Notes under the pieces: model-generated
Databases searched by the model: none
What the model was told of the DNA's origin: nothing
What the model saw: the letters and a program-made list of their open reading frames with translations, nothing else
NCBI GenBank assembly: GCA_023143095.1
Contig: JAGLIF010000009.1
Coordinates: 164,837 to 228,836 of the forward strand
DNA length: 64,000 bases
Direction: 5' to 3'
DNA from: Candidatus Altimarinota bacterium
Lineage (GTDB): Bacteria > Patescibacteriota > Gracilibacteria > UBA4473
In this document: in pieces, positions 47,160-57,234 of the stretch
Position numbering within the stretch: position 1 is the first letter of the stretch
How the letters are laid out: the number at the start of each line of letters is the position of its first letter
Made by a program: the position numbers and the translations under genes

Positions 47160-47423
47160 TTACTTCCGAAGCCCCAAAGCTTTCTTCACAGCTGTATATT
47201 GTGAAATATCATTGAGCTGTAAATACCGCAATAACTTTCGTCGTTTTCCTACCATCCCAATAAGACCTCGTCGAGAATGTTTATCCTTCGCGTGTGTTTT
47301 TAAGTGTTCAGTTAAGCTCGTAATTTTTTCTGTTAAAATTGCTACTTGCACTTGCGGTGAACCAGTATCTTTTTTATGTGATTGATGTTTTTCGATCACC
47401 GTTTTTTTCTGTTCTTTTTTCAT
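47160..47423 (-). CDS. rpsO: 30S ribosomal protein S15
   Basis: This 87-residue protein binds 16S rRNA. Signatures: [47 protein letters not shown]. The start at 47423 (MKKEQKKT) fits the family; the frame extends eight codons further upstream. It is transcribed towards pnp and is divergent from the DUF3137-like gene at 47525. Confidence 0.95.
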   Translation of the reverse strand: MKKEQKKTVIEKHQSHKKDTGSPQVQVAILTEKITSLTEHLKTHAKDKHSRRGLIGMVGKRRKLLRYLQLNDISQYTAVKKALGLRK

Positions 47424-47524
47424 GGCTACTATATTTTTTAAAATCATCGAGATTTTACGGTGTTTTTAATAAGCGTCAAGTTTTAGATTGTTTTTATCTA
47501 TACATTTTGGTAAAATGCTAAGAG

Positions 47525-48565
47525 ATGCTTTTCGAACAAAAAATCAAAAAAATTATCATACCACAACAACAAAGAAATGATGTTTCTAATTCTCATGTCA
47601 CTTCTTCTAAAATTTGGGATCCAGTAAATAAGGAAGTTTCAAAAGAATTTTTTTCAAAAAAAAACAAAAAACTCAATGAAAAGTTTCAATTTTACTTAAA
47701 CAACCCACATATTCCGATTCGGAATCTTTTACTCTTTTCCTCTCCTAATATTTTATTGCTGGGGCTGTTCTTTTTTTGTCCAGAAATTTTTAAATCCATT
47801 AAATTAGACGCTAGTGTAACTATATTTGTTATTTTTTTAATCCTTCCTCTTTGGTATTGGAGAGCAGTTAATACACTCCAAAAAGATCTTGTAAAATACC
47901 TCATTGCCAAAGAAAAAAATTGGATATACAATCCAGAAAAAAGCAGTTCTCATTGGAGTAGATTTCGTACTTTTTCCCCAGTTTTTTTTAACAAAGGCGA
48001 CCGTGGACAACTCATGCAAGATGAATTTTGGGGAAAATTCAAAGGTCAAAAAAAAATCGTTGATTTTTATTCGAGTGTTTTCGAGTATCAGATAAAACAT
48101 CGTAGTAACAAAGGAAAAACTTATTATACAAACCATTTTAAAACAATTTTTTCTGTACGGCTAGACAAAAAACTAAATGCTGATTTTCGTCTAGAACCAG
48201 AAAACATTGGTACTAAATTCTTAAATTTTTTTAGTAAAAAAGAAATCAACACGGAAAGCTCTGAATTTAACAAACTTTTTGCTGTATTTTATAACGGAAG
48301 AAAAGACCAAAAAGCACTTGAGATTGTAAAAACACTTTCCCCTGCTCTGCAAATAAAACTCGTAGAACTCTCTCAAAAAGAGAAATTCTCACTACTTTTT
48401 CGAAACGATATTGCTATTTTTATGATAAATGGAAAACTACTCCCTAGAATGAAAACTAATTTTTTTCGAGCTATTAAATTACACCCTGCTGATAAAACTT
48501 TTATCGAAAACCGAATCAATACTATTCTCGACATATCAAGTGAAATGATGAAATATTTAGATTAA
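47525..48565 (+). CDS. DUF3137-like membrane protein, paralogue 1
   Basis: The 346-residue protein has two adjacent hydrophobic segments (LLLFSSPNILLLGLFFF and ASVTIFVIFLILPLWYW), then a soluble domain. The block MQDEFWGKF..., TIFSVRLDKKL, ESSEFNKLFAVFYNGRKDQKALEIVKTL and SLLFRNDIAIFM follows the DUF3137 pattern (vFxG..., ESpeFnkxFxVys, LtP). The function of the family is unknown, but such genes often adjoin lemA, as here. It is the first of a run of four same-strand genes with short gaps. Confidence 0.7.
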   Translation: MLFEQKIKKIIIPQQQRNDVSNSHVTSSKIWDPVNKEVSKEFFSKKNKKLNEKFQFYLNNPHIPIRNLLLFSSPNILLLGLFFFCPEIFKSIKLDASVTIFVIFLILPLWYWRAVNTLQKDLVKYLIAKEKNWIYNPEKSSSHWSRFRTFSPVFFNKGDRGQLMQDEFWGKFKGQKKIVDFYSSVFEYQIKHRSNKGKTYYTNHFKTIFSVRLDKKLNADFRLEPENIGTKFLNFFSKKEINTESSEFNKLFAVFYNGRKDQKALEIVKTLSPALQIKLVELSQKEKFSLLFRNDIAIFMINGKLLPRMKTNFFRAIKLHPADKTFIENRINTILDISSEMMKYLD

Positions 48566-48587
48566 TTTTTTTTCACGAATATTCTTT

Positions 48588-50015
48588 ATGAAACTTTCTC
48601 CAAAAGCATTTATCCTAAAAAATTTGCATGGTGGATTGTCACCAAAAAACATCATGCAAAAAGGCATTGATCATGGATATGAATCACCAATCCTTTGGAA
48701 AACATTCAAAAATATATCGGCGTATCAAACCCATGAATTTTTTCCAAAAATCAAAAAATTTATTACGAATGAAAAAAACGCTATTTTCGCTATTCCCATC
48801 CTCTCAATAAAAAACTACGAAACTCAAATTCGTGAACAACTTTTTAACGGAAAATCTCCTGAAAAAATTTTCCAAGAGGGACTAACCGCTGGCATTCCAG
48901 AACAATCACTTTTTCATGAGTTTTATGAAATCACACAATTCCCAACAACACCCTTTGTTACAAGCATTGTAAAATTCTTACAAACACAAAGCAAAAACCC
49001 TTCATTAAAAGATATCCCCAACTCATTTAAAAAAAGTCACAAAATCTTGTTAAAAAACAAAATTCTCTGGGATCCAAGTGGAAACATCATTCGAGAAAAC
49101 TTTTTTGATACCAAACAGAGACAAACTTGGGAAAAAATAAAGTTTTATCAAAAAAATCCTTTTTCCCCTCAACGAAAAATAATAGTTCTTTCTATTCTCA
49201 GTATATTAAGCATTTTTATTGGATTCCTCTTTTTTTTAAGTCCCATTTTCTGGGAAATTATAAAAATAAACGGAGAAGTCGGCAATTACATTATTATAAT
49301 TATTGCAACAATCCTCTTTATTCCCATTTATCTCCTTATAAAATTCTTTTGGGAAATTAAAGCCCTCCAGATAGACGGTATAAAAATGTTGATTGCTCAA
49401 AAAAACAAGTGGGTTTACTCCCCAAACAAAAACTATCTTCACTCCATTTCTCTTGCTAAAAAATTTGAGGAAATTTTTAATCTTCAACTAAATATTCTTT
49501 CTGAGAAAAAATTATTTAACCAAGATGACGCCTTTCAAGATGAATTCTGGGGAAAATTTCAAAACAAAGATTTTTGGATGGGTCTCCTTAACCTTGAGTT
49601 CGCTACCGTAGCTATACGCCTCGATAAAACACTTGAGGATGTATTACTACTTACCCCCTCAAATTCAAAAAAAACAGAAATAATTGGTGTTGAATCTTCC
49701 GCCATTAGTACTGGTTTTGATGTAATTCTCTACAAAAACAAAACCACTAAAAAAAATCATAATCTTGAAATCCTTAAAAAAATATCCCCCTATGTTCAAG
49801 ATAAAATGAATCAATTACTGCAATCCATGGGATATTATTCAATTCTTTTCAAAAAAGACTGTGTAATTTTTCTATTTGAAAAACGATTTCTCGAAAACAT
49901 GAAAACTAATTTTTTAAAAAAAATAGAAATTAATGCGAAAGATGAAACTTATTTAAAGGAAAAACTCCAAACTATTTTAAAAATTACACATGAATTTGGA
50001 AAATATTTAAAATAA
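48588..50015 (+). CDS. DUF3137-like membrane protein, paralogue 2, with duplicated N-terminal helix repeats
   Basis: The 475-residue protein repeats the design of its upstream neighbour (shared FQDEFWGKF, two membrane segments, similar ESS...F...VILYKN end), so the two are tandem paralogues. It has an extra N-terminal region of about 150 residues made of two related helical units: GLSPKNIMQKGIDHGYESPI and KSPEKIFQEGLTAGIPEQSL. The membrane segments are around residues 200-250. Both genes are 22 bases apart. No catalytic motif is seen. Confidence 0.65.
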   Translation: MKLSPKAFILKNLHGGLSPKNIMQKGIDHGYESPILWKTFKNISAYQTHEFFPKIKKFITNEKNAIFAIPILSIKNYETQIREQLFNGKSPEKIFQEGLTAGIPEQSLFHEFYEITQFPTTPFVTSIVKFLQTQSKNPSLKDIPNSFKKSHKILLKNKILWDPSGNIIRENFFDTKQRQTWEKIKFYQKNPFSPQRKIIVLSILSILSIFIGFLFFLSPIFWEIIKINGEVGNYIIIIIATILFIPIYLLIKFFWEIKALQIDGIKMLIAQKNKWVYSPNKNYLHSISLAKKFEEIFNLQLNILSEKKLFNQDDAFQDEFWGKFQNKDFWMGLLNLEFATVAIRLDKTLEDVLLLTPSNSKKTEIIGVESSAISTGFDVILYKNKTTKKNHNLEILKKISPYVQDKMNQLLQSMGYYSILFKKDCVIFLFEKRFLENMKTNFLKKIEINAKDETYLKEKLQTILKITHEFGKYLK

Positions 50016-50083
50016 AATTGGGATAAACAAAATCTTCTGGTAAAATCCAGAAGAATCTACAAATAAATTAAACTTATTATCAA

Positions 50084-50653
50084 ATGACTATTCTTCTTGT
50101 CCTTCTCACAATCGTAGTTTTCTTTGGTATTTTTTATGCCACCGCATTCAACAAACTCATTCATGCTCGACAAAAAGTAAAAGAAGCTTGGTCTGGTATA
50201 GATGTTCAACTAAAACGACGATATGATCTCATTCCAAAACTCGTTGAAACCGTAAAAGGTTATGCCACCCATGAACAAAATACTCTTACTAAAGTTATAG
50301 CAGCTCGTACAGCCGCCATGGATGTTCCTGAAGGTAATATAGCTACACAGGCAAAAGCTGAAAACATGCTTAGTTCTACTCTTAAATCTATTTTTGCCCT
50401 ATCAGAAAACTATCCTGACCTAAAAGCCAATCAAAATTTCATACAACTGCAAGAACAATTAGTGGAAACCGAAGACCAAATTTCAGCTTCTCGTCGAATT
50501 TATAATGGAAATGTAACAATTTTGAATACCAAAGTACAAGGTTTCCCATCAAATTTCGTGGCAAACCTTCATAAATTCAATGAAGAAGAATTCTTTGAAC
50601 TAGACGAAAACACAAGAGAATCACTTCAAGAAGCTCCTAAAGTAACCTTTTAA
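50084..50653 (+). CDS. lemA: LemA family protein
   Basis: The 189-residue protein has one N-terminal membrane span (ILLVLLTIVVFFGIFYATAF) and a helical, probably extracytoplasmic, domain. Signatures include VKEAWSGIDVQLKRRYDLIPKLVETVKGY and ENYPDLKANQNFIQLQEQL with NGNVTILNTKVQGFPSN. The molecular role of LemA is not established. The DUF3137-like pair directly upstream supports a shared membrane function. Confidence 0.93.
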   Translation: MTILLVLLTIVVFFGIFYATAFNKLIHARQKVKEAWSGIDVQLKRRYDLIPKLVETVKGYATHEQNTLTKVIAARTAAMDVPEGNIATQAKAENMLSSTLKSIFALSENYPDLKANQNFIQLQEQLVETEDQISASRRIYNGNVTILNTKVQGFPSNFVANLHKFNEEEFFELDENTRESLQEAPKVTF

Positions 50654-50739
50654 AACTTACCTGACTTAAATTTTCAATTTATAATTTTGTTACTCTCAAA
50701 AAATTAGGTATAAATAAGAATGAGATTTTTCAAAAAAAA

Positions 50740-52725
50740 ATGAGTTTTTCTGTACACACTTTCGAAACCAATCCAAAAGGAAATCTTGGCTTTGCTTTTC
50801 ATCAAAATGTAGGCGAAGGACAAGAACTTTACTTTTTAGCAAAATTCTCAGAAGGAACAAGTGATCCTCAAAGCATCGCTGAAGCAATCTTTGGAACTGT
50901 TGTTGATCATTTTGAATCTTCGAGTGTTACAGATCCTTATGATAAATTTGAAGATGCCCTCAAGGCAACCAATGAAACTGCTAAAAAATTGAAAAATAAA
51001 ATTCCGAAAACTCCAGAGATGATTCTTGGGTTTTTTGATTTTCATCATTTATATCTTTCTCAATCTGGCTCTTCTGAGGCATACATGATACGAGGAGAAA
51101 ATGTCAGCCAAATATCAGAACTCCCAGAAGAAAGTGATGATTTATTTCTAAATATATTAAGCGGACAAGTCTCAATCAACGATATTGTTATCTTTTCCTC
51201 TCATAGGATTCTCCGAACAATTACAGCAAACCAACTATCTGAAATGTTTTCACAAAAAGGATATTCGGAAGCTGTTAGTATTTTTCGTCATAAACTTTCC
51301 TCTTCTTCAGAAGAAGATACACTTGTGACAATTGTCGGAATTGGTAAAAAAGAAGAAGCGCCTCTCGCAGGCTTTTTATCAAAAGTTATGTCAAAAAAAG
51401 ACGATGTTTTGGACTCAACAGAAACCGTCTCCACAAAAGAAATAATCCCCGAAACACCAATCGAACCTCCTGAAGATGAAATAACAAGTTCCTCTTTATA
51501 CACATCCAAAAACCTTCAAGATGAAGAAGAAATCTTATCGGATAATTCGAAATTAAAAGAAAAAATTGTTAAAGAAGAACCTATTCCACAAAAAACACAA
51601 AACACATCCTTTTTTTTAGAAAAACTTAAAAAAATTCGTTTTAATAAAAATATAATTCTCATAATAGGAACTATTGTTTCATGTTTATTACTTTTTCTGT
51701 TTGTGAGTTCTCGATCTGGATCAGAAGAAGAGGCCGCTTTACGAAACACATTATCTCTTTCTCGAGAAGCCCTTGATCAAGCAAGTGTCTTTATTCTTCA
51801 AGGAGAAACTGAGTTAGCTAAAGAACAACTAGCAACAGCAGAAAAATCTGCACAAGCAGTCTTTAATTCTAAACTAGAACGATTTCGAAACGATGCCAAA
51901 TTCGTTTTAGCAGATATTGATAACAAAAAACTTCAAGTTGAAAATGCTAAAGAAGTAACACCAAATCTTGTTGCAGATCTGGGAGTTAAAAATAATGACC
52001 TAGAAGCTGTTGGATTACTCTCTTTACGAGGCAACTCATTTGTTTTTGATCTAAAAAACATCTACAAAACAATTCGAAATATTGTTGAAAAAGGACTTCC
52101 TATTTTGGATAAAGAAACAATTATCGCTGGTGTTGCTCGAGAAGACCAAAGCACCCTTATCATCCTCTCTGATAACCCAAGAATCATAGAGTACCGAGAA
52201 GGTATACTTACTCCAATGCGAACAACTGACGAAACTTGGAAAAGAGGAATTGATATCAAAAATTACGGTCGATATGCATATATTCTTGACCCAGTAGAAA
52301 ATCAAATCTGGAAATATGAACGAAAACGAGATACTTATGGAGCAGCCATCGCTTATAATCAAGGTGCAGACCTGAGTCGAGCAGTAAGTTTCACAATAGA
52401 TGGATCTATCTACATCATCTCTGACGAAGGAATCCTCCAAAAAATATTTCGAGGACAAAAACAAGATTACGAATTTAGAGACCTTCCATCAATTCCTTTT
52501 CGTGGAAAAAATTTAAAAGTTTATACCACACAAGAACTTGATTTTTTGTATGTACTAGATCCTGACAATGAACGAGTTTTAATCTTTGTAAAAGGTGATC
52601 TTTTTGCAACTTACAAAAAACAAATACTCTTTGGTCTTCCTGATGCACGAGATTTTACAATTGATAATTCTGGACAAAAAGTAAATATCGTAACAAAAGA
52701 TAAGATTTATGAATTTTCACTCTAA
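50740..52725 (+). CDS. Membrane protein with PPM-phosphatase-like head and propeller-like C-terminus
   Basis: The 661-residue protein has a soluble N-terminal domain of about 215 residues whose pattern (GFFDFHHLYLSQSGSSEAYMIRG, NDIVIFSS, DDTLVTIVG-like SEEDTLVTIVGIG) recalls PPM/PP2C-type folds, although the full metal-binding set is not visible. An acidic linker and one membrane span (NIILIIGTIVSCLLLFLFV) follow, then a helical segment, then repeated short beta units (YAYILDPVENQIWKYER, SIYIISDEGILQKIF, FLYVLDPDNERVLIF) like a beta-propeller. It would sense or bind outside and act inside. No kinase partner is in the window. Confidence 0.6.
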   Translation: MSFSVHTFETNPKGNLGFAFHQNVGEGQELYFLAKFSEGTSDPQSIAEAIFGTVVDHFESSSVTDPYDKFEDALKATNETAKKLKNKIPKTPEMILGFFDFHHLYLSQSGSSEAYMIRGENVSQISELPEESDDLFLNILSGQVSINDIVIFSSHRILRTITANQLSEMFSQKGYSEAVSIFRHKLSSSSEEDTLVTIVGIGKKEEAPLAGFLSKVMSKKDDVLDSTETVSTKEIIPETPIEPPEDEITSSSLYTSKNLQDEEEILSDNSKLKEKIVKEEPIPQKTQNTSFFLEKLKKIRFNKNIILIIGTIVSCLLLFLFVSSRSGSEEEAALRNTLSLSREALDQASVFILQGETELAKEQLATAEKSAQAVFNSKLERFRNDAKFVLADIDNKKLQVENAKEVTPNLVADLGVKNNDLEAVGLLSLRGNSFVFDLKNIYKTIRNIVEKGLPILDKETIIAGVAREDQSTLIILSDNPRIIEYREGILTPMRTTDETWKRGIDIKNYGRYAYILDPVENQIWKYERKRDTYGAAIAYNQGADLSRAVSFTIDGSIYIISDEGILQKIFRGQKQDYEFRDLPSIPFRGKNLKVYTTQELDFLYVLDPDNERVLIFVKGDLFATYKKQILFGLPDARDFTIDNSGQKVNIVTKDKIYEFSL

Positions 52726-52762
52726 ATCCATAGAGAAAACAACAGATAGCCGATAATTTGAT

Positions 52763-53494
52763 ATGAATTTATTCCAAGGAACTGTAAAAATCGAGTCAAT
52801 CGATACCGTTGCTAAAACCACTAAGAAGTTTCGCTTTTCAGTAGAAAACTTCGCTTCCTTAGACGAAAAAACCAAAGGCAGTGGAAAACTCCCTTTTATC
52901 GCTGGTCAATTCATTTCATTACAGTTTACCAAACGAGCATGGAGAGCTTATTCAATTGCATCCCATCCAAACAAAAACTTAATTGAACTAATTATTCGTA
53001 TCGTACCCAATGGTGTTGGATCCACTATTTTGGATAAAGCTATCGTAAACGATACTTTCCCATTTAAAGGTCCTTTTGGACATTTCTTTCTCTCAGAAAA
53101 CCCAAAAGCAAATTTAATATTTCTAGGCACTGGAACAGGAATCGCTCCACTTCGAAGCATGATATTGGAAGAACTAAAACAAAAAAATCCTCGAACTATG
53201 AAACTTTTTTATGGCGGACGCCAGGCCGATGATATTGCTTATCTCGACGAAGTAAAAATGTGGCATCCTGAAAAAGTTAAAGTCCGACTTGGTCTTTCTC
53301 AAGAATCTAAACCATCAGAAATTTATGATTATGCTGAACACTGCCGTATTACAAAATTTTTAGAAGAAAATGACTTTGATAAAAACTCCGAGTTTTATAT
53401 CTGTGGTAATGGTGCAATGGTCAAATCCTCACAAGAAATTCTTCACGAAAAAGGAGTAGCAGCCGAACGCATCTTTATGGAAAGATTTAATTAG
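52763..53494 (+). CDS. Ferredoxin-NADP reductase-like flavin oxidoreductase
   Basis: A 243-residue FAD/NAD(P) oxidoreductase. The FAD domain has RAYSIASHPN; the NAD(P) domain has LGTGTGIAPLRSM and FYICGNGAMVKSSQEIL. The protein ends with MERFN, lacking any iron-sulfur or extra domain. The electron acceptor is unknown (ferredoxin, flavodoxin or another). It is last on the + strand before convergent ahcY, with one base between stops. Confidence 0.8.
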   Translation: MNLFQGTVKIESIDTVAKTTKKFRFSVENFASLDEKTKGSGKLPFIAGQFISLQFTKRAWRAYSIASHPNKNLIELIIRIVPNGVGSTILDKAIVNDTFPFKGPFGHFFLSENPKANLIFLGTGTGIAPLRSMILEELKQKNPRTMKLFYGGRQADDIAYLDEVKMWHPEKVKVRLGLSQESKPSEIYDYAEHCRITKFLEENDFDKNSEFYICGNGAMVKSSQEILHEKGVAAERIFMERFN

Positions 53495-53495
53495 A

Positions 53496-54782
53496 CTAAT
53501 ACCGATAGTGTTCTGGTTTGAACGGTCCATTCTCATCAATACCCAAATAGTCCGCTTGTTTTTTTGTAAGTGTTGTTAAACGCGCCCCAAGTTTTGCCAA
53601 ATGTAAAAAAGCAACTTTTTCATCTAAAGATTTAGGCAGACAATATACACCAACCTCATATTTTTCTGGATGCGTAAAAAGTTCTATCTGTGCCAAGACT
53701 TGATTGGAAAAAGAATTAGACATTACAAAACTCGGATGACCTGTTGCACAACCTAAATTCACCAACCTACCTTCAGCCAATAAAATAATCTTCTTCCCAT
53801 TTGGAAATTGTATATGATGAACTTGTGGCTTAATCTCATCCCATTCCAAATCACGAAGACTCTTCACATCAATTTCTGAATCAAAATGCCCAATATTACA
53901 AACCACAGCATTATTTTTCATTTTTTCCATATGCATCCGTGTAATCACATCACAACAACCAGTTGCCGTCACAAAAATATCCCCTCGAATTGATGCCTCC
54001 TCCATATCCACAACTTCATACCCTTCCATCAATGCCTGAAGTGCACAAATCGGATCAATCTCTGTAATAATCACTCGACATCCAATTGATCGCAAACTCT
54101 GCGCCGAACCTTTCCCAACATCTCCATATCCTGCTACAACAGCTACTTTCCCCGCAAACATTATATCAGTTGCTCGCTTGATTGCATCTCCTAAACTTTC
54201 CCGACATCCATATAAATTATCAAATTTTGATTTAGTTACCGAATCATTCACATTAATTGCTGGGATTTTCAACTCTCCCCGTTTGTGCATTTGATACAGT
54301 CGATGCACACCCGTAGTCGTTTCCTCTGAAACTCCACGAATATCTTTGAGTAATGTTGGATATTTTTCATGCACCAACTCTGTCAAATCACCACCATCAT
54401 CCAGTAATATGTTAGGTTTCCATCCCTTTGCTCCTACCAAGGTTTGTTCTAAACACCACCAATACTCTTTTTCCGTCTCCCCCTTCCACGCAAAAACAGG
54501 AAGACCTTTTGCCGCCAATGCAGCTGCTGCATGATCTTGCGTTGAAAAAATATTACATGAACTCCAACGCACTTGTGCCCCTAAATCAAGAAGAGTTTCA
54601 ATCAAAACCGCTGTCTGAATCGTCATATGAATACACCCCACAATCCTTGCACCCTTGAGCGGTTGTGTTGCTTTATATTCCTCACGAATTGCCATAAGTC
54701 CTGGCATTTCAGTTTCAGCAATAGCTATTTCTTTTCGACCAAAACCAGCAAGCTTGATATCGGCTACTTTGTAATCTAACAT
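53496..54782 (-). CDS. ahcY: Adenosylhomocysteinase
   Basis: The NAD-dependent enzyme splits S-adenosylhomocysteine into adenosine and homocysteine. NAD motif [15 protein letters not shown], substrate region [20 protein letters not shown] and C-terminal KPEHYRY are diagnostic. Length 428 is normal. Any SAM-dependent methyltransferase, including the island C5 enzyme, generates its substrate. It lies downstream of a PfkB-type kinase on the same strand, with a 13-base gap. Confidence 0.96.
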   Translation of the reverse strand: MLDYKVADIKLAGFGRKEIAIAETEMPGLMAIREEYKATQPLKGARIVGCIHMTIQTAVLIETLLDLGAQVRWSSCNIFSTQDHAAAALAAKGLPVFAWKGETEKEYWWCLEQTLVGAKGWKPNILLDDGGDLTELVHEKYPTLLKDIRGVSEETTTGVHRLYQMHKRGELKIPAINVNDSVTKSKFDNLYGCRESLGDAIKRATDIMFAGKVAVVAGYGDVGKGSAQSLRSIGCRVIITEIDPICALQALMEGYEVVDMEEASIRGDIFVTATGCCDVITRMHMEKMKNNAVVCNIGHFDSEIDVKSLRDLEWDEIKPQVHHIQFPNGKKIILLAEGRLVNLGCATGHPSFVMSNSFSNQVLAQIELFTHPEKYEVGVYCLPKSLDEKVAFLHLAKLGARLTTLTKKQADYLGIDENGPFKPEHYRY

Positions 54783-54795
54783 TAAAAAAAATTAT

Positions 54796-55680
54796 TTATT
54801 CTTGTCCGCTAGGCAATTTTACACATTTCGCCCCAAGTTTTATACCATTTCTAATCGATTCTTCCCAACTTTTTTTTTGTAAAAGACTTGCCAAAACTCC
54901 TGCTCTAAACGCATCTCCTGCACCAGTAGTTTCAACCACCTTTTCTACTTTCTCCGCTGAAAAAAAGACTTCCTTATTTTCTTGTATAAATCGAACCCCT
55001 CTTCCCCCTAATGTTTCCAAAAGCATCATGTTTTTTGGAATTCCATAGTTATTGAAATGCTGAAACTCTATATCATTTCCCACTAATACATCCGACAAAA
55101 TACAACATTTTTGGAAATTTTCAGCCTCAAAAAAAGGCGCCACTTGCCCTGGATCAAAAAAGATAATCGCTGTTTTATTCTTTTTACGAAACTCTTTCAT
55201 ATGTTTTAATAACGAACTCGGTGTCCCTGGTGAAAAAATAGCATACTCAAACCCCTCCAAATCTTCATCAGAAAATTGGTCAGACAAGTTTTGCGTTTCA
55301 TTTTGTTCATATGCATTTGGCTGCCAAATAACTAATTGTTGATGTAAAGGATCTGAAACTATATACGCATGAGCAGAAAATTCTCCTTCAAATCCTTTTA
55401 TTTTTATACCCAAATCCTCTAGTTTTTCCCGATACCCTTTTTGATTGAAATCTTTTCCCCAAGCCGAAAAAATAGAAGACTTTATCGATTCTTTCCCTAA
55501 CCAAAAAGCTATGTTTCCAGCCGTTCCCCCTCGAAATTCTTGTTTCTCATTTGCTATATAAGTAGCATTAAAATTACGAATTTTTCCGTTTTCCAATGGA
55601 ATAGAAGTTCTAAAATCCTCTGGAATAGAAAAAATCACATCAAACGCCAACGATCCATAAACCAAAATTTTATAATTCAT
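54796..55680 (-). CDS. PfkB-family carbohydrate kinase, probably adenosine kinase
   Basis: The 294-residue ribokinase-fold protein has the N-terminal GSLAFDVIFSIP, GGTAGNIAFWLG, and C-terminal VVETTGAGDAFRAGVLASLL with the GAGD catalytic Asp. Because ahcY follows it by 13 bases and AhcY releases adenosine, phosphorylation of adenosine is the likely role; AhcY is reversible and needs adenosine removed. Sugar kinase activity cannot be excluded. The start at 55680 (MNYKILVYGSLAFD) fits the family; the frame is open upstream to 55776. Confidence 0.75.
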   Translation of the reverse strand: MNYKILVYGSLAFDVIFSIPEDFRTSIPLENGKIRNFNATYIANEKQEFRGGTAGNIAFWLGKESIKSSIFSAWGKDFNQKGYREKLEDLGIKIKGFEGEFSAHAYIVSDPLHQQLVIWQPNAYEQNETQNLSDQFSDEDLEGFEYAIFSPGTPSSLLKHMKEFRKKNKTAIIFFDPGQVAPFFEAENFQKCCILSDVLVGNDIEFQHFNNYGIPKNMMLLETLGGRGVRFIQENKEVFFSAEKVEKVVETTGAGDAFRAGVLASLLQKKSWEESIRNGIKLGAKCVKLPSGQE

Positions 55681-55703
55681 AAAATATTTATTTCCTTGTG
55701 AAG

Positions 55704-55738
55704 TCCTGACTCGGAAAGCCTTGAGTCCAGACTTATAA
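55704..55738. repeat. Inverted repeat related to the one at 29098
   Basis: AAGTCCTGACTC (from 55704) and GAGTCCAGACTT (to 55735) pair imperfectly around GGAAAGCCTT. Read on the minus strand it starts AAGTCTGGACTCAAGGCT, a near match to AAGTCTGGACTCAAAGCT at 29099. It lies upstream of both the kinase and nusA. A separate ATTTCATT (55816-55823)/AATGAAAT (55829-55836) palindrome and a CTCTT/AAGAG hairpin lie in the nusA leader. Confidence 0.65.
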
Positions 55739-55914
55739 TAAAAAAATTTCAAATTTTTAGCAATAACATTTGACACAACCCGAAAAACAGAGAAACTGGG
55801 GACAAGTAGATGATGATTTCATTAATTAAATGAAATTATCGCTCTTTTTTTAAGAGGCGAGCTATTATTAAACACTCACTTCAATACATTTCTAACTTTC
55901 TAATATTCCAAAGT

Positions 55915-57201
55915 ATGCAAAGCCAACTTCAAGCCGCAATCAATCAACTCTGTGCGGAAAAAAACCTAGATAAAGAAATTGTTATTGATGCCATTGAAAA
56001 AGCCATTGCACTTGCCTACAAAAAAGATTTTGGAAATCCTCGACAAACTATAAAAGTGTTAGTAGGCGATGATATCACGCAAATGCGTATATTTGAAGAA
56101 CGGGAGGTAGTCAAAAAAGTAGAAGACTTTGATCTTGATATTGCACAAAAAGATGCAAAAATTATCCGTCCTGATGCAGGACTCGGAGATATTGTTTTTG
56201 TACCGATAGAACTAAATGAAAGCTTTGGACGAATTGCTGCTCAGGCCGCAAAACAAGTTATTACACAAAAACTAAACGAAGCAGAGCGACATATGCTTTT
56301 TGAAAAATTTAAAGATCGAGAAGGAGACCTGCTCACGGCAAAAGTTCAAAAAGTAGACCATGATACTATTCTTATTGAAATAGAAGGTATTGCTACACTT
56401 CTTCATAAACGACAACAAATTCCAGGAGAAAAATACTTCACTGGACAACGAATTAAAGTTTTATTGGAAAAAGTGGAAATGGCAACGAAAGGACCTCAAC
56501 TAAAAATTTCACGATCATCAGAAGATTTTATTATCGCTCTTTTTGAACAAGAAATCCCAGAAATGAGAGAAGGTCTTGTTTATGTAGCTAAGATTGCACG
56601 AGAACAAGGCGTTCGATGTAAAATAGCTGTTGCTTCTGAGGAACCTTCGATTGATCCTGTAGGAGCTTTTGTAGGACAAAAAGGCTCTAGAATTAACGCA
56701 GTAATGGATGAAGTCGGTGATGAACGACTAGATATTATCCAATATTATGAAGATCCTAAAAAATTACTCCTTGCAGCACTCTCTCCAGCAAAAATTGCAA
56801 AAGTTGAATTTTTTAAAGACGAACGAGGAGAAGAGCGTGTCAAAATTTTCGTACGAGAAGAAGAACGAGCCATTACTATAGGAAAAAAAGGACAAAATGT
56901 GCGATTAGCCGGTAACCTCATTGGTATTCAAGTAGATGTCATCACCTACGACGGTCCAGCAGAAGAAGAGGAGTCTTCAAAAACTGCTCCTGAAAAAGCT
57001 AAAAAAGAAGTTTCTGAAAAAGTCTCTATCAGCTCTCTTGAAGGTGTTGATACCGAAGTTATTGAAATCTTAACAGAACTTGGACTTTCCCAAATCAAAC
57101 AATTTGAAGGACTTAAAGCCGAAGAATTAGCAGAAATTGGAATTTCTCTCGATCAAGCAAAATCTGTCCTCAAAGCAGTATCCAAATATCTAAACAGATA
57201 A
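55915..57201 (+). CDS. nusA: Transcription termination/antitermination factor NusA
   Basis: An N-terminal RNA-polymerase-binding domain, an S1 domain (around residues 130-200: GDLLTAKVQKVDHDTILIEI), two KH domains (with VGAFVGQKGSRINAVMDEVG and ITIGKKGQNVRLAGNLIG), and a C-terminal helix-hairpin-helix-like unit (IEILTELGLSQIKQFEGLKA). Length 428 is the short NusA form without the tandem acidic repeats. NusB is at 16817. It ends at an A/T-rich hairpin that also faces the convergent fusion gene. Confidence 0.94.
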   Translation: MQSQLQAAINQLCAEKNLDKEIVIDAIEKAIALAYKKDFGNPRQTIKVLVGDDITQMRIFEEREVVKKVEDFDLDIAQKDAKIIRPDAGLGDIVFVPIELNESFGRIAAQAAKQVITQKLNEAERHMLFEKFKDREGDLLTAKVQKVDHDTILIEIEGIATLLHKRQQIPGEKYFTGQRIKVLLEKVEMATKGPQLKISRSSEDFIIALFEQEIPEMREGLVYVAKIAREQGVRCKIAVASEEPSIDPVGAFVGQKGSRINAVMDEVGDERLDIIQYYEDPKKLLLAALSPAKIAKVEFFKDERGEERVKIFVREEERAITIGKKGQNVRLAGNLIGIQVDVITYDGPAEEEESSKTAPEKAKKEVSEKVSISSLEGVDTEVIEILTELGLSQIKQFEGLKAEELAEIGISLDQAKSVLKAVSKYLNR

Positions 57202-57232
57202 AACAAAAAAATAGATATAGATTTTTTTGTTT
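57201..57232. terminator. Bidirectional A/T stem-loop between convergent genes
   Basis: AAACAAAAAAAT (57201-57212) and ATTTTTTTGTTT (57221-57232) form a perfect 12-pair stem with an 8-base loop, directly after the nusA stop and just before the stop of the opposing gene. The stem lacks G/C pairs except one, so strength is uncertain. Confidence 0.5.
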
Positions 57233-57234
57233 AA

